Shown here in pieces: positions 33,253-41,231 of a DNA stretch of 64,000 bases (the stretch's first letter is position 1; each line of letters starts with the position of its first letter). This DNA is from JAIUNP01 sp020161975 (GTDB lineage Bacteria; Pseudomonadota; Alphaproteobacteria; Rhizobiales; Beijerinckiaceae): the NCBI GenBank assembly GCA_036745275.1, contig DAIOGK010000002.1, forward strand, positions 124,001-188,000. Direction: 5' to 3'. A program made the translations under genes and the position numbers. The notes under the pieces are model-generated. The model ran no database searches and was not told the DNA's origin. It worked only from the letters and a program-made list of their open reading frames with translations.

Positions 33253-34206
33253 ATGACCACACCGGCATCCCCCAAATCCGGCGGGACAGGCCACACGGCC
33301 TCAACCTGGGAACGCCTGCAATCGGACCGCAACTGGCTTGGCTTCTGGTTCATGGTGCCGGCAGCGTTCTTCTTGCTGTTCTTCCTCGCCTATCCGCTCG
33401 GCAAGGGCGTCTGGATGAGCCTGACTGACATCAAGATCGGACGTCCGGGACAGTTCGTCGGCCTCGAAAACTACGAGGAGCTGATTTTATACGACAAGAC
33501 CTTCCTCTATGCGACGGGCTTTACGCTGGTCTACACAGCCATTGCCAGTGCCATCAAGTTCGCGTTGGGGCTTTATCTGGCGATCCTTCTGAACAACAAC
33601 ATGCCGTTCAAGTCGTTCATCCGCTCGATCGTGCTGATCCCGTTCATCGTGCCAACCGTGCTGTCCGCCATCGCCTTCTGGTGGATCTTCGACAGCCAGT
33701 TCTCGATCATCTCGTGGTTCCTGAGGAAGATCAATCTGATCGATCACAACATCAACTTTCTTGGCGATCCCCTGATGGCGCAGGCCACGGTGATATTCTG
33801 CAACATCTGGCGCGGTGTGCCCTTCATCGCCATCACGCTGCTGGCCGGTCTGCAAACGGTGTCGCCCTCGCTTTATGAGGCCGCGACGCTGGACGGCGCC
33901 TCGCGCTGGCAAATCTTCAAGAACATCACCTATCCGTTGCTCACCCCGATCATCGCCGTGGTGATGACCTTTTCGGTCCTGTTCACCTTCACCGACTTCC
34001 AACTGATCTGGGCGATGACCCGCGGCGGACCGGTGAATGCGACCCACCTCATGGCGACCTATTCCTATCAGAAGGGCATTCTGGGCGGACAACTGGGTGA
34101 GGGCTCGGCCATCGCCACCGCGATGGTGCCGTTCCTCCTCGCCGCGATCATGGTGTCCTTCTACGGCCTGCAACAGCGCAAATGGCAGCAGGGAGCAAAA
34201 GAATGA
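33253..34206 (+). CDS. sugar ABC transporter permease 1
   Basis: A 317-residue CUT1 permease with six predicted membrane helices. The cytoplasmic EAA loop that docks onto the ATPase is visible as EAATLDGASRWQIFKNITYP. The first helix begins around FMVPAAFFLLFFLAYPLG. It follows the binding protein after a stem-loop and a 112-bp gap and overlaps the second permease by ATGA. Confidence 0.93.
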   Translation: MTTPASPKSGGTGHTASTWERLQSDRNWLGFWFMVPAAFFLLFFLAYPLGKGVWMSLTDIKIGRPGQFVGLENYEELILYDKTFLYATGFTLVYTAIASAIKFALGLYLAILLNNNMPFKSFIRSIVLIPFIVPTVLSAIAFWWIFDSQFSIISWFLRKINLIDHNINFLGDPLMAQATVIFCNIWRGVPFIAITLLAGLQTVSPSLYEAATLDGASRWQIFKNITYPLLTPIIAVVMTFSVLFTFTDFQLIWAMTRGGPVNATHLMATYSYQKGILGGQLGEGSAIATAMVPFLLAAIMVSFYGLQQRKWQQGAKE

Positions 34207-35129
34207 GTACGAATAACGTCGCTTCCAGCGCCGCTGCCGTAGAGAAGGGGATGGAAAAGGTCTTCGAGGATCATTCCGAAGGCATGGACTATCTCGACAC
34301 GACGCGCAGCAGGTTCATTACCCTGTGGCTTCCGCTCGGTCTGATCTGCTTTGTCCTGCTGTTCCCGTTCTACTGGATGGCGCTGACGGCGATCAAACCG
34401 GACAACCAGCTTCTGGATTTCGACACCTACAATCCGCTCTGGACGTGGGAGCCGACCTTCAAGCACATCAACAAGCTGCTGTTTGAATCGAACTACCCGC
34501 GCTGGCTCTGGAACACCTTCTATGTTGCCTTCGCCGCAACCTTCCTGTCGCTGATCGCGAGTGTGTTTGCGGCCTACGCTATCGTCCGTCTGAGGTTCAA
34601 GGGCGCCGATACGGTCGGCGCGCTGATCTTCCTTGCCTATCTTGTGCCGCCCTCGATCCTGTTCATCCCGCTCTCGACAGTCATTGTCGCCTACGGGCTT
34701 TTCGACTCGCCGCTGGCGCTGATCATGACCTATCCGACCATCCTCATCCCGTTCTGCACCTGGCTGTTGATGGGCTATTTCAAGACAATCCCGTTCGAGC
34801 TTGAGGAATGCGCGCTGATGGACGGGGCAACGCGCTTCCAGATCCTGTTCAAGATCATCCTGCCGCTGGCCGTGCCAGGGCTGATCTCTGCCTCGATCTT
34901 CGCGCTGACACTCTGCTGGAACGAGTTCATCTACGCGCTGACCTTTATCTCCTCGGTGCCGAACAAGACGGTCCCGGTGGCGGTGGTCAACGAATTCGTC
35001 GACGGCGACATCTTCCGCTGGGGCTCGCTGATGGCGGGTGCGCTGGTGGGCTCGCTTCCCTTGGTGATCCTCTACTCGTTCTTCGTCGAATATTACGTCT
35101 CGGCGATGACCGGCGCGGTGAAGGAGTAG
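34203..35129 (+). CDS. sugar ABC transporter permease 2
   Basis: A 308-residue permease partner, MalG-like. Its EAA loop reads EECALMDGATRFQILFKIILP. Before the first membrane helix (WLPLGLICFVLLFPFYWM) there is a soluble N-terminal stretch of about 45 residues, longer than in most MalG homologues. The ATG at 34203 overlaps the stop of permease 1 as ATGA. It closes the transporter; a long repeat follows before the dehydrogenase genes. Confidence 0.93.
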   Translation: MSTNNVASSAAAVEKGMEKVFEDHSEGMDYLDTTRSRFITLWLPLGLICFVLLFPFYWMALTAIKPDNQLLDFDTYNPLWTWEPTFKHINKLLFESNYPRWLWNTFYVAFAATFLSLIASVFAAYAIVRLRFKGADTVGALIFLAYLVPPSILFIPLSTVIVAYGLFDSPLALIMTYPTILIPFCTWLLMGYFKTIPFELEECALMDGATRFQILFKIILPLAVPGLISASIFALTLCWNEFIYALTFISSVPNKTVPVAVVNEFVDGDIFRWGSLMAGALVGSLPLVILYSFFVEYYVSAMTGAVKE

Positions 35130-35147
35130 AGGTGAGCCTTGCAATTT

Positions 35148-35292
35148 CCCCTCCCCCTTGCGGGGAGGGTGGTCCGAGCATCGCAAGCGAGCGTATGCTA
35201 CTTGTGCGCGAAGGACCGGGTGGGGATAGCGTCGCAGATTGCTGCCCGTTTAACCACCCCAATCCCCAACCCTTCCCCGCAAGGGGGAAGGG
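35148..35292. repeat. 145-bp imperfect inverted repeat between transporter and dehydrogenase genes
   Basis: The ends are reverse complements: CCCCTCCCCCTTGCGGGGAGGG at the left (35148-35169; each end also folds on itself) and CCCTTCCCCGCAAGGGGGAAGGG at the right (35270-35292). The inner part holds GGTCC and GGACC arms and GGTGGGGA. I recognise the wording from memory as an intergenic repeat present in many Hyphomicrobiales. It contains no gene. As RNA it would fold into a large hairpin that could separate expression of the importer from the two genes after it. Confidence 0.7.
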
Positions 35293-35312
35293 CGTACCGG
35301 AGTGCCCCTGAC

Positions 35313-36200
35313 ATGACCACCATCGCTTTCGTCGGTCTCGGCGCCATGGGCCTGCCCATGGCCGATAATCTCCTCAAGCGTCAGCACCAGGTGCGCGGGT
35401 TCGACTTCAAACCCGAAGCGCTGGCTGCTCATGGCGCGAACGGCGGCACCGTCACCACCTCTGCCAGGGAGGCAGCGAACGGCGCGGATGCGCTGGTGCT
35501 GATGGTGGTCAACGGCGCGCAGGCGAAATCCGCGCTGTTCGACGCCGGTGCGCTCGAAGCGCTGAATCCCGGCGCGGTCATCATGCTGATGGCAACCTGC
35601 TCGGCGGCGGATGCAATGGCCATCGGAGCGGCCATCCACAAGGCGGGGCGAAAGTTCGTCGATTGCCCTGTTTCGGGGGGAGTCGTTGGTGCGCGGGCCG
35701 GCCTGCTCACCATCATGGCCGCGGGGCCGGATGCGGATTTTGCTGCGGCCGAGCCGATCCTTCAGGTGTTCGGCGACAAGGTGTTCCGCATTGGGGATCA
35801 GTGGGGGCAAGGCTCGACGGTCAAGACGATCAACCAGCTTCTGTGCGGCGTCCACATCGTGGCTGCGGCGGAAGCCTTCGCGCTTGCGGAAAAAGCCGGC
35901 GTCGATACGGCGCTGATGTTGAAGATCCTCGGTAATTCCGCCGCAGGCTCGTGGATGCTCAACAATCGCGGCCCGCGGATGCTGGAGGCTGAGCCGGAGA
36001 TCACAAGCGCAGTCGATATTTTTGTGAAGGACCTGTCGCTGGTGCTTGATGCCGGGCGGGCGGAGAAGGTGGCGCTGCCGCTTTCGGCTGCTGCACACCA
36101 GATGTTTCTCGCCACGTCCGGCGCCGGCCATGGCGCTGCGGATGACAGCCAGGTCATCCGGGCCTATCGTGCGCTTAACGGAACGAAATTGCAGGGTTGA
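35313..36200 (+). CDS. L-threonate dehydrogenase-like beta-hydroxyacid dehydrogenase
   Basis: A 295-residue NAD-dependent enzyme of the 3-hydroxyisobutyrate dehydrogenase family. The Rossmann loop is VGLGAMGLPMADNLL, the substrate loop DCPVSGGVVGARAG, and the catalytic Lys lies in KTINQLLCG. The C-terminal half (AAGSWMLNNRGPRML, SAVDIFVKDLSLVLD, AAHQMFLATSGAGHGAADDS) resembles LtnD, which oxidises L-threonate or D-erythronate. The kinase, aldolase and isomerase that go with LtnD are not next to it, so a four-carbon or related sugar acid is only a suggestion. The start ATG at 35313 lies just past the repeat. Confidence 0.82.
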   Translation: MTTIAFVGLGAMGLPMADNLLKRQHQVRGFDFKPEALAAHGANGGTVTTSAREAANGADALVLMVVNGAQAKSALFDAGALEALNPGAVIMLMATCSAADAMAIGAAIHKAGRKFVDCPVSGGVVGARAGLLTIMAAGPDADFAAAEPILQVFGDKVFRIGDQWGQGSTVKTINQLLCGVHIVAAAEAFALAEKAGVDTALMLKILGNSAAGSWMLNNRGPRMLEAEPEITSAVDIFVKDLSLVLDAGRAEKVALPLSAAAHQMFLATSGAGHGAADDSQVIRAYRALNGTKLQG

Positions 36201-36207
36201 GGATGTC

Positions 36208-37110
36208 ATGACACAGCAACGCATCGGCTTTATCGGCGTCGGCTACATGGGCCATGGCATGGCCAAGAATATCGTTGGCAAGGGCTTTGCCCTCACGATC
36301 ATGGGCAACCGCAACCGTGCACCGGTCGAGGATCTGATCCAGCGCGGCGCCAGGGAGGTGAAAACCGCTGCCGAGGTTGCCGCCAATTCCGATATTGTCT
36401 TTCTCTGCGTTACGGATTCAAAAACCGTGGAGGCGATCTGCCGCAGCCGGGGCGGGCTGAAGGACGGCGCGCACAAGGGCCTCGTGATCGTTGATACCTC
36501 GACGTCGGACCCTGTTTCCACGCTCGCGCTCCATGAAGAATTCCGGGCCATCGGCGTCACTTTCTGCGATGCGCCGCTGGGAGGCACGCCGGTGCAGGCG
36601 GAAGAAGGCAAGCTGCTTGCCATGGTCGGCGCGGATGATGCGACCTTCGCCCGCATCCGCCCGGCGCTTGAAGCCTGGGCCGGACGGGTCGAGCATCTCG
36701 GCCCGGTTTCCACCGGCCACAAGGTGAAGCTCCTCAACAACTTCATCGCGCAGGGCTATGGCGCGATCTATGCAGAAGCCTTCGCGCTCGGCGAAAAAGT
36801 CGGTGTACCGGTGGCAACCCTCGCCCGGATCATCTCGGGCGGGCGCATGGACTGCGGCTATTTCCAGACGTTTTCCGCCTATGCCAATGTGGGCCAGCGC
36901 GACTCCCACAAGTTCTCGATCAACAATGCGCTGAAGGATCTTCGCTATGTCGAGAACCTTGCGAATGCGGCCGTTGTCTCAAACCCCATCGGAAATGCGG
37001 TGAAGAACACATATGCCCTTGCCGCAGCGCAAGGCCACGGGGAAGACTATGTTCCGCTGGTCGCCGATGTGATCGCCCGGCAGAACGGCCTAAAAAACTA
37101 CCACGAATGA
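36208..37110 (+). CDS. second beta-hydroxyacid dehydrogenase (NAD-binding)
   Basis: A 300-residue paralogue-type enzyme of the 3-hydroxyisobutyrate/tartronate semialdehyde reductase family. Rossmann loop GFIGVGYMGHGMAKNIV, substrate loop CDAPLGGTPVQAEEGKL, and catalytic Lys in HKVKLLNNFIAQG. It starts 7 bp after the first dehydrogenase with GAGGA as ribosome site, so the two are co-translated. Two different hydroxyacid dehydrogenases beside an importer and a split transketolase suggest that both an acid and an aldehyde-acid intermediate are handled. Substrate unknown. Confidence 0.85.
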   Translation: MTQQRIGFIGVGYMGHGMAKNIVGKGFALTIMGNRNRAPVEDLIQRGAREVKTAAEVAANSDIVFLCVTDSKTVEAICRSRGGLKDGAHKGLVIVDTSTSDPVSTLALHEEFRAIGVTFCDAPLGGTPVQAEEGKLLAMVGADDATFARIRPALEAWAGRVEHLGPVSTGHKVKLLNNFIAQGYGAIYAEAFALGEKVGVPVATLARIISGGRMDCGYFQTFSAYANVGQRDSHKFSINNALKDLRYVENLANAAVVSNPIGNAVKNTYALAAAQGHGEDYVPLVADVIARQNGLKNYHE

Positions 37111-37267
37111 CCTGAGACTCTTCCGTTCAAACCTGATCGTTGCTGAAGACCAAGCGCTGCCGACTGCAAAAAATCCGGGAATATCCGTATTAACCACGTT
37201 TATTCCCGTGTTGTTCAGTAAGTCCGGACTAGTGTTTGCCGCGTGGGGTGAGTGTCGGGGGAACGGG

Positions 37268-37411
37268 ATGCCTCGTCATCGGATGGATACAGGCAAGGTG
37301 GTGATGGCCACCTTCATTGGCCTCGTCATTATCGCGGGGCTGTTCGGCCCCTACATGATTTCCTTCGTGCTGGCCGGACTGTCGCTCGCCTGCGCCTTTG
37401 CGCTCGCCTGA
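37268..37411 (+). CDS. possible small membrane protein
   Basis: A 47-codon frame with ATG at 37268 and a good ribosome site, GGGGGAA, 4 bp upstream. After a short basic start (MPRHRMDTGK) it is almost entirely hydrophobic (VVMATFIGLVIIAGLFGPYM, then ISFVLAGLSLACAFALA), so one or two membrane helices are likely. Its last 61 bases overlap, in antisense, the end of the PPC-domain gene, which lowers confidence. I do not recognise a family. Confidence 0.35.
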   Translation: MPRHRMDTGKVVMATFIGLVIIAGLFGPYMISFVLAGLSLACAFALA

Positions 37412-38265
37412 ACGGCGAGGACAATCTCGACCGTCATCAGCACGCTGTTTGCGCCGCGCCGCAGTCGCCCGGAGAGGCGGTTGCCAAGGTGATCGACAAT
37501 GCCAACGGCGATACTTGCCACGGGCCTGCCGGCTTCGTCAGGCGCGATGGTTCCTTCCGTCAGGCAGAACTCGGTGAAGATTCCGGGCATACCGCGCCCG
37601 TCCTCGAACACGGCACCGATGGTGCTCCCAACCCCGCCGCACAGCCGTGCGTGGCGGATTCCGTTCGCCGCCGCGTAGTCCTCCAGCGCAGAATGCAGGC
37701 ACTGATTGGGCTTGAGGCGCAGGGCGTGGATTTCGGCTCCGCACTGTGCCGTGGTCTCGTCTGCGACCGGTCCGAAGACTGTGAAATTGATCTCGGCCTC
37801 GGGCATGGCGAGGAAAGCCATCCCGTCAAGACCAATCGCGTCGACGGTCGCAGGGGCGGCCAGCACCGTTTCATCAGGCAGAATGTGCCCACCGCTCAAG
37901 GTTCCATCAGCTTCGCGCCAGAGGGCATGGCAATGGAAGAACGGCGCGCCATCGCGCGCGCCAAACGTCATTGCCCCCACCTCCATGCGGACCACGCCCG
38001 CCGGGTGGAAGGGGTCGCTGTAGAAGGCAGCATTGGCGGGCGTCTTCGATGGCGCCGGCTTCACATAAGCGAGCGGCGCAAGTTCAAGCGAACCGAAGTT
38101 GAGGACACCACTGGAAAATCCCTGGCTCGCGAAAGCCTCGCGCACGGCGTCGAGCAGGCGGCGACCCGGCTGAAGCGGCATCGGGAAGGCGCGCCCCCGA
38201 CCCTTCGCCGCCACAATCCGTTGAAGCGAGGGCGGGCCGGGCTGTTTGACGAAAGGCAACGTCAC
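37351..38265 (-). CDS. PPC (DUF296) domain protein
   Basis: A 304-residue protein with two PPC/DUF296-like halves. FHCHALWREADGTLSGGHI and LPDETVLAAPATVD in the first half carry the conserved His residues and the GGH motif; the second half includes CGGVGSTIGAVFEDG and GRPVASIAVGIVDH. PPC domains form trimers and in plants accompany AT-hook DNA binders; the bacterial role is not known. The GTG start at 38265 overlaps the stop of the acyl-CoA synthetase gene as GTGA, so it is translated with that enzyme. Confidence 0.75.
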   Translation of the reverse strand: MTLPFVKQPGPPSLQRIVAAKGRGRAFPMPLQPGRRLLDAVREAFASQGFSSGVLNFGSLELAPLAYVKPAPSKTPANAAFYSDPFHPAGVVRMEVGAMTFGARDGAPFFHCHALWREADGTLSGGHILPDETVLAAPATVDAIGLDGMAFLAMPEAEINFTVFGPVADETTAQCGAEIHALRLKPNQCLHSALEDYAAANGIRHARLCGGVGSTIGAVFEDGRGMPGIFTEFCLTEGTIAPDEAGRPVASIAVGIVDHLGNRLSGRLRRGANSVLMTVEIVLAVQASAKAQASDSPASTKEIM

Positions 38266-39905
38266 GGTGTCGCCCCCGGCACGACCGGCATCAGCCCTCG
38301 TTCGATCAGCGCGTCCTTGATCATGCGCTTTGGCACCTTGCCATAACCGGATTTTGGCAAAGCCTCCCAGAACAGGAAGCGCTTGGGCATCTTGTAGCGG
38401 TTGATCTTGCCATCCAGGAAGCGGGCGAGGTCCACCTCCGCGATCGTTGCGCCCTCGCGCAGAACGCAGACCGCATAGCCGACCTCGCCCCACATCGCAT
38501 CCGGGACGCCGAGCACCGCCACCTCCACCAGATCCGGGTGTGTCAGCAACTTTTCCTCGATTTCGCGGGGATAAATGTTCGATCCGCCCGAAATGAACAT
38601 ATCCGAGGCGCGTCCGGTAATGAAGAGAAAGCCGGCCTCGTCGAGATGCCCGAGATCGCCGGTGCGGAACCAGCCGTTCCTGAAGGCTTTCGCATTGGCC
38701 TCAGGATTGTTGTAATAGCCGGCAAAGACCGCCGGGCCGATCACGCAGATCTCGCCGGTCTCGTTGGGCCCCAGTTCGTTGCCCGCATCATCCTGGATCG
38801 ATACCTCCATGCCGGTGCGCTCGAAGCCGCATGTGCCGGGCCGGGCTTCGGGGCCGTCATCTGCCCGATGCAGCGCCGGGGGCAGAACCGTGATGTTGCC
38901 CGTCACCTCACCGAGGCCGAAATACTGCACGATGACCTTGCCGAGCTTGCTGAGCGCCCGCTTCTGGTCCTCGCGGTACATCGGAGCACCCGCATAGATG
39001 ACATAGCGCAGCGAGGCATGGTCGTAACGGTCGGCAGCAGGGTGTTCGGCCAGCATTTTCAGAATCGTCGGCACCGTGAACATATTGGTCACGCGATGCC
39101 GTTCCATCAGCGTGAAGGCTTCCTCGACATCGAGCTTTTCCGTGCGCAGCAGGATGGTGGGGGCGCCGCGCGCCGCCACATTGAGTTGGTGAATGCCGGC
39201 GCCGTGACTGAGCGGGGCGACAACCAGAGACGCGTCCAGTTCTGTAATCCCTGGCAGGAGATCGCAGAGGTGGTTGGTCAAAACGAAGCCCATCTGGCCG
39301 TGGGTCAGCACTGCGGCCTTCGACTTGCCCGTAGTGCCGGAGGTGAAGAAGAACCAGCACGGGTCGTTGTGATCAACCGCGACATTGGCTATCCGCGCCC
39401 CGGCATGGCGGGCGATGGCCTCAGCCACCGACATCTCGGCAAAATCAGCCACACCGAAACTCAAGACAAATTCCAGCCCTGGAACCGCCGCGGTCACAAC
39501 GCGGGCATGATCGGGAAAATCGGAGCCGCACAGAAAGCCCTTCGCGCCGGAGAACTCGGCGAGGTAGATCACCTCGTCAGGCATCAGGCGAAAATTGGTT
39601 GGCACCCAGACAACGCCAAGCCGAAAGGTCGCGAACATCGCGACAAACATCTCGAACGAATTTTTCGCATGGGCCAGCAACCGATCGCCCTTGGCAAGAC
39701 CGCGCGCTGACAAGGCCGCCGCCAGCGCCGAGGCTGCCGCATCGATCTCGCGCCAGGTCCAGCTGTGCTCTGCCCAGATCAGGCCGGGCAAATCAGGAAA
39801 ACGCCGGGCGTTCTGGGTGAGGATATGGGCCAGATTCATGACGCGGTTGCTGATCCGCGCAACCCCGCCCTTTGGCGCTGGCCCATTCGTCGACGCATTA
39901 TCCAT
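38262..39905 (-). CDS. acyl-CoA synthetase (AMP-forming)
   Basis: A 547-residue ANL-superfamily ligase that activates a carboxylic acid via an acyl-adenylate. The P-loop is FTSGTTGKSKAAVLTH, followed by YFGLGEVTG, GYYNNPEANAKAFRNGWFRTGD, and the hinge and catalytic Lys region SGGSNIYPREIEE to KRMIKDAL. The acid is not recognisable: medium- or long-chain fatty acids and aromatic acids are all possible. Start at the ATG at 39905 (CCGGGA upstream) or 39839 (no ribosome site, but where homologues usually begin). Coupled with the PPC gene by GTGA. Confidence 0.85.
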   Translation of the reverse strand: MDNASTNGPAPKGGVARISNRVMNLAHILTQNARRFPDLPGLIWAEHSWTWREIDAAASALAAALSARGLAKGDRLLAHAKNSFEMFVAMFATFRLGVVWVPTNFRLMPDEVIYLAEFSGAKGFLCGSDFPDHARVVTAAVPGLEFVLSFGVADFAEMSVAEAIARHAGARIANVAVDHNDPCWFFFTSGTTGKSKAAVLTHGQMGFVLTNHLCDLLPGITELDASLVVAPLSHGAGIHQLNVAARGAPTILLRTEKLDVEEAFTLMERHRVTNMFTVPTILKMLAEHPAADRYDHASLRYVIYAGAPMYREDQKRALSKLGKVIVQYFGLGEVTGNITVLPPALHRADDGPEARPGTCGFERTGMEVSIQDDAGNELGPNETGEICVIGPAVFAGYYNNPEANAKAFRNGWFRTGDLGHLDEAGFLFITGRASDMFISGGSNIYPREIEEKLLTHPDLVEVAVLGVPDAMWGEVGYAVCVLREGATIAEVDLARFLDGKINRYKMPKRFLFWEALPKSGYGKVPKRMIKDALIERGLMPVVPGATP

Positions 39906-40231
39906 CTGGCATCCCGGCGATTTTCGCATTCATCCCGACATCAGAGTGATGGCATTCGGTCTCCGGCGCAACGGTGAAATCCTGCTACACGGACCGGGAG
40001 CGGCAGAGGACTGCGAGCGCTGAGATTTGAGCCATTCTGGACGACACCCGAACACATTGTCCGACTTTGACGAATTCACGCATAATTCACGCGCAATTCC
40101 CCGCATTTGCAGCGGCATTGGTGCAGTATGCGTTTCAAATCGCACGGTGCGGGAATTTCAAGGCTGTCTTGGCGGCTGGAGTGTCGCAATCCGCGCGGTC
40201 TGTTCGATCTGGCGATACAAGGATGGCTGCT
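39906..40231. promoter_or_regulatory. divergent region between the acyl-CoA synthetase and LuxR genes
   Basis: No gene is convincing here. A direct repeat, AATTCACGC at 40073-40081 and again at 40084-40092, has an 11-bp period and could be a tandem regulator site. TTGACG overlaps its left edge. The 326 bp are too short to hold the missing N-terminal half of a full-length regulator of the downstream type. Confidence 0.35.
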
Positions 40232-40852
40232 ATGGACCGTACACATCTGACCGTTCTGCTCGAAGCCACCATGAACGCGCTGGCTGCCGGTATCTTTCTG
40301 GTCGGGCACGATGGGCACGTCCACTTCAGTAACCGGATTGCCGATTCCTTTGCCAAGGCGGGTGATGCACTACGTGTGGTCAACGGACGTCTGGTTCCGG
40401 CCGACCGGAACGCCGCAGCTGCATTTCAGCGGCTTATCGATCAACCCTCTGCCAGCACCACGGGCCGCAGCGATGTTCATGAGACCATCGCCTTTCCGCG
40501 CGCTGGCGGCGGCGGCCTGGTTGCTACCATCACCGCGGTGAGCGTGCCCCATCAGCCCTGTGCGGCCCATCCGTTGGAAGCAGCGTTTTCCGTTATCGTG
40601 CAGGACCCCGCGCTCAGCCTCCGGATGCCAGGGGAAGCTTTTGCCCGGCTATACTGCCTCACAGCGGCGGAACTGCGTGTCGCGCTGGCGATGGTGCCCG
40701 GCGCCCGCCCGCAGACGGCAGCCGAAGCGCTCGGGATCTCGTCCAATACGGTGAAGACGCATTTGCAGCGCATTTTCGAGAAGACCGAAACGAGCCGTCA
40801 GGCGGATCTGATTGCCCTGATGCTCAGAACGACGCCGCCCGTCATGTCGTAA
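40232..40852 (+). CDS. LuxR-family helix-turn-helix regulator, short form
   Basis: A 206-residue protein ending in a LuxR-type DNA-binding domain: LTAAELRVALAMVPGARPQTAAEALGISSNTVKTHLQRIFEK. Before it is a PAS-like segment (LAAGIFLVGHDGHVHFSNRIADSF). Homologues I know of with this layout have another 150-190 residues in front, missing here. The ATG at 40232 has AAGGA 8 bp upstream, so it could be a genuine short protein. Divergent from the acyl-CoA synthetase gene, which may be its target. Confidence 0.7.
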   Translation: MDRTHLTVLLEATMNALAAGIFLVGHDGHVHFSNRIADSFAKAGDALRVVNGRLVPADRNAAAAFQRLIDQPSASTTGRSDVHETIAFPRAGGGGLVATITAVSVPHQPCAAHPLEAAFSVIVQDPALSLRMPGEAFARLYCLTAAELRVALAMVPGARPQTAAEALGISSNTVKTHLQRIFEKTETSRQADLIALMLRTTPPVMS

Positions 40853-41231
40853 GCCGGGGTGACGCGCCCCGGATCGCGTGATCATGGAGCAGCCAACGCT
40901 TCACGCGCCAAAAAGAAGACCGTCGGCGGGCGGCCGGCGGTCGAGTTTCTTGGGCCTGGCTCGGGAGTCGTCACATCACTCAGAAACCAAATTGATATCC
41001 CGCCAAAACAAGAAATTGATTGAATATCGTTTGGTTATGAAAGGAAATCACTAGAAAATCCGCGCTCCCGATCATTCAAATCAGACTAGCAAAACGGGTT
41101 CCGCGCGCATCACCCAAACGGGTGATTATCGCGCCGATGCGAGTTTCCGGTCGAAAATCGGCGCGGTCTGCCGCAGTGTTGCCGCAACTATCGAATCAGA
41201 AGGCGGCTCCCGCCCGTTCACCGGATTTCCC
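40853..41231 (+). promoter_or_regulatory. long leader of the BacA-like ABC transporter
   Basis: This 379-bp gap holds no gene that I can support. It is A/T-richer than its surroundings between about 40970 and 41100. An inverted repeat ATCACCC-aaac-GGGTGAT lies at 41109-41126, flanked by a wider GCGC pair, so it may be an operator or an RNA hairpin in the leader of the downstream transporter gene. Confidence 0.35.

Noticed and set aside
35139..35312. N-terminal extension of the first hydroxyacid dehydrogenase back to 35139
   Set aside because: The extra 58 codons run through the intergenic repeat and do not resemble the family; the Rossmann loop begins right after the ATG at 35313.
37351..38493. 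longer PPC protein starting at 38493
   Set aside because: The extra codons are inside the acyl-CoA synthetase gene; GTG at 38265 overlapping its stop is the natural start.
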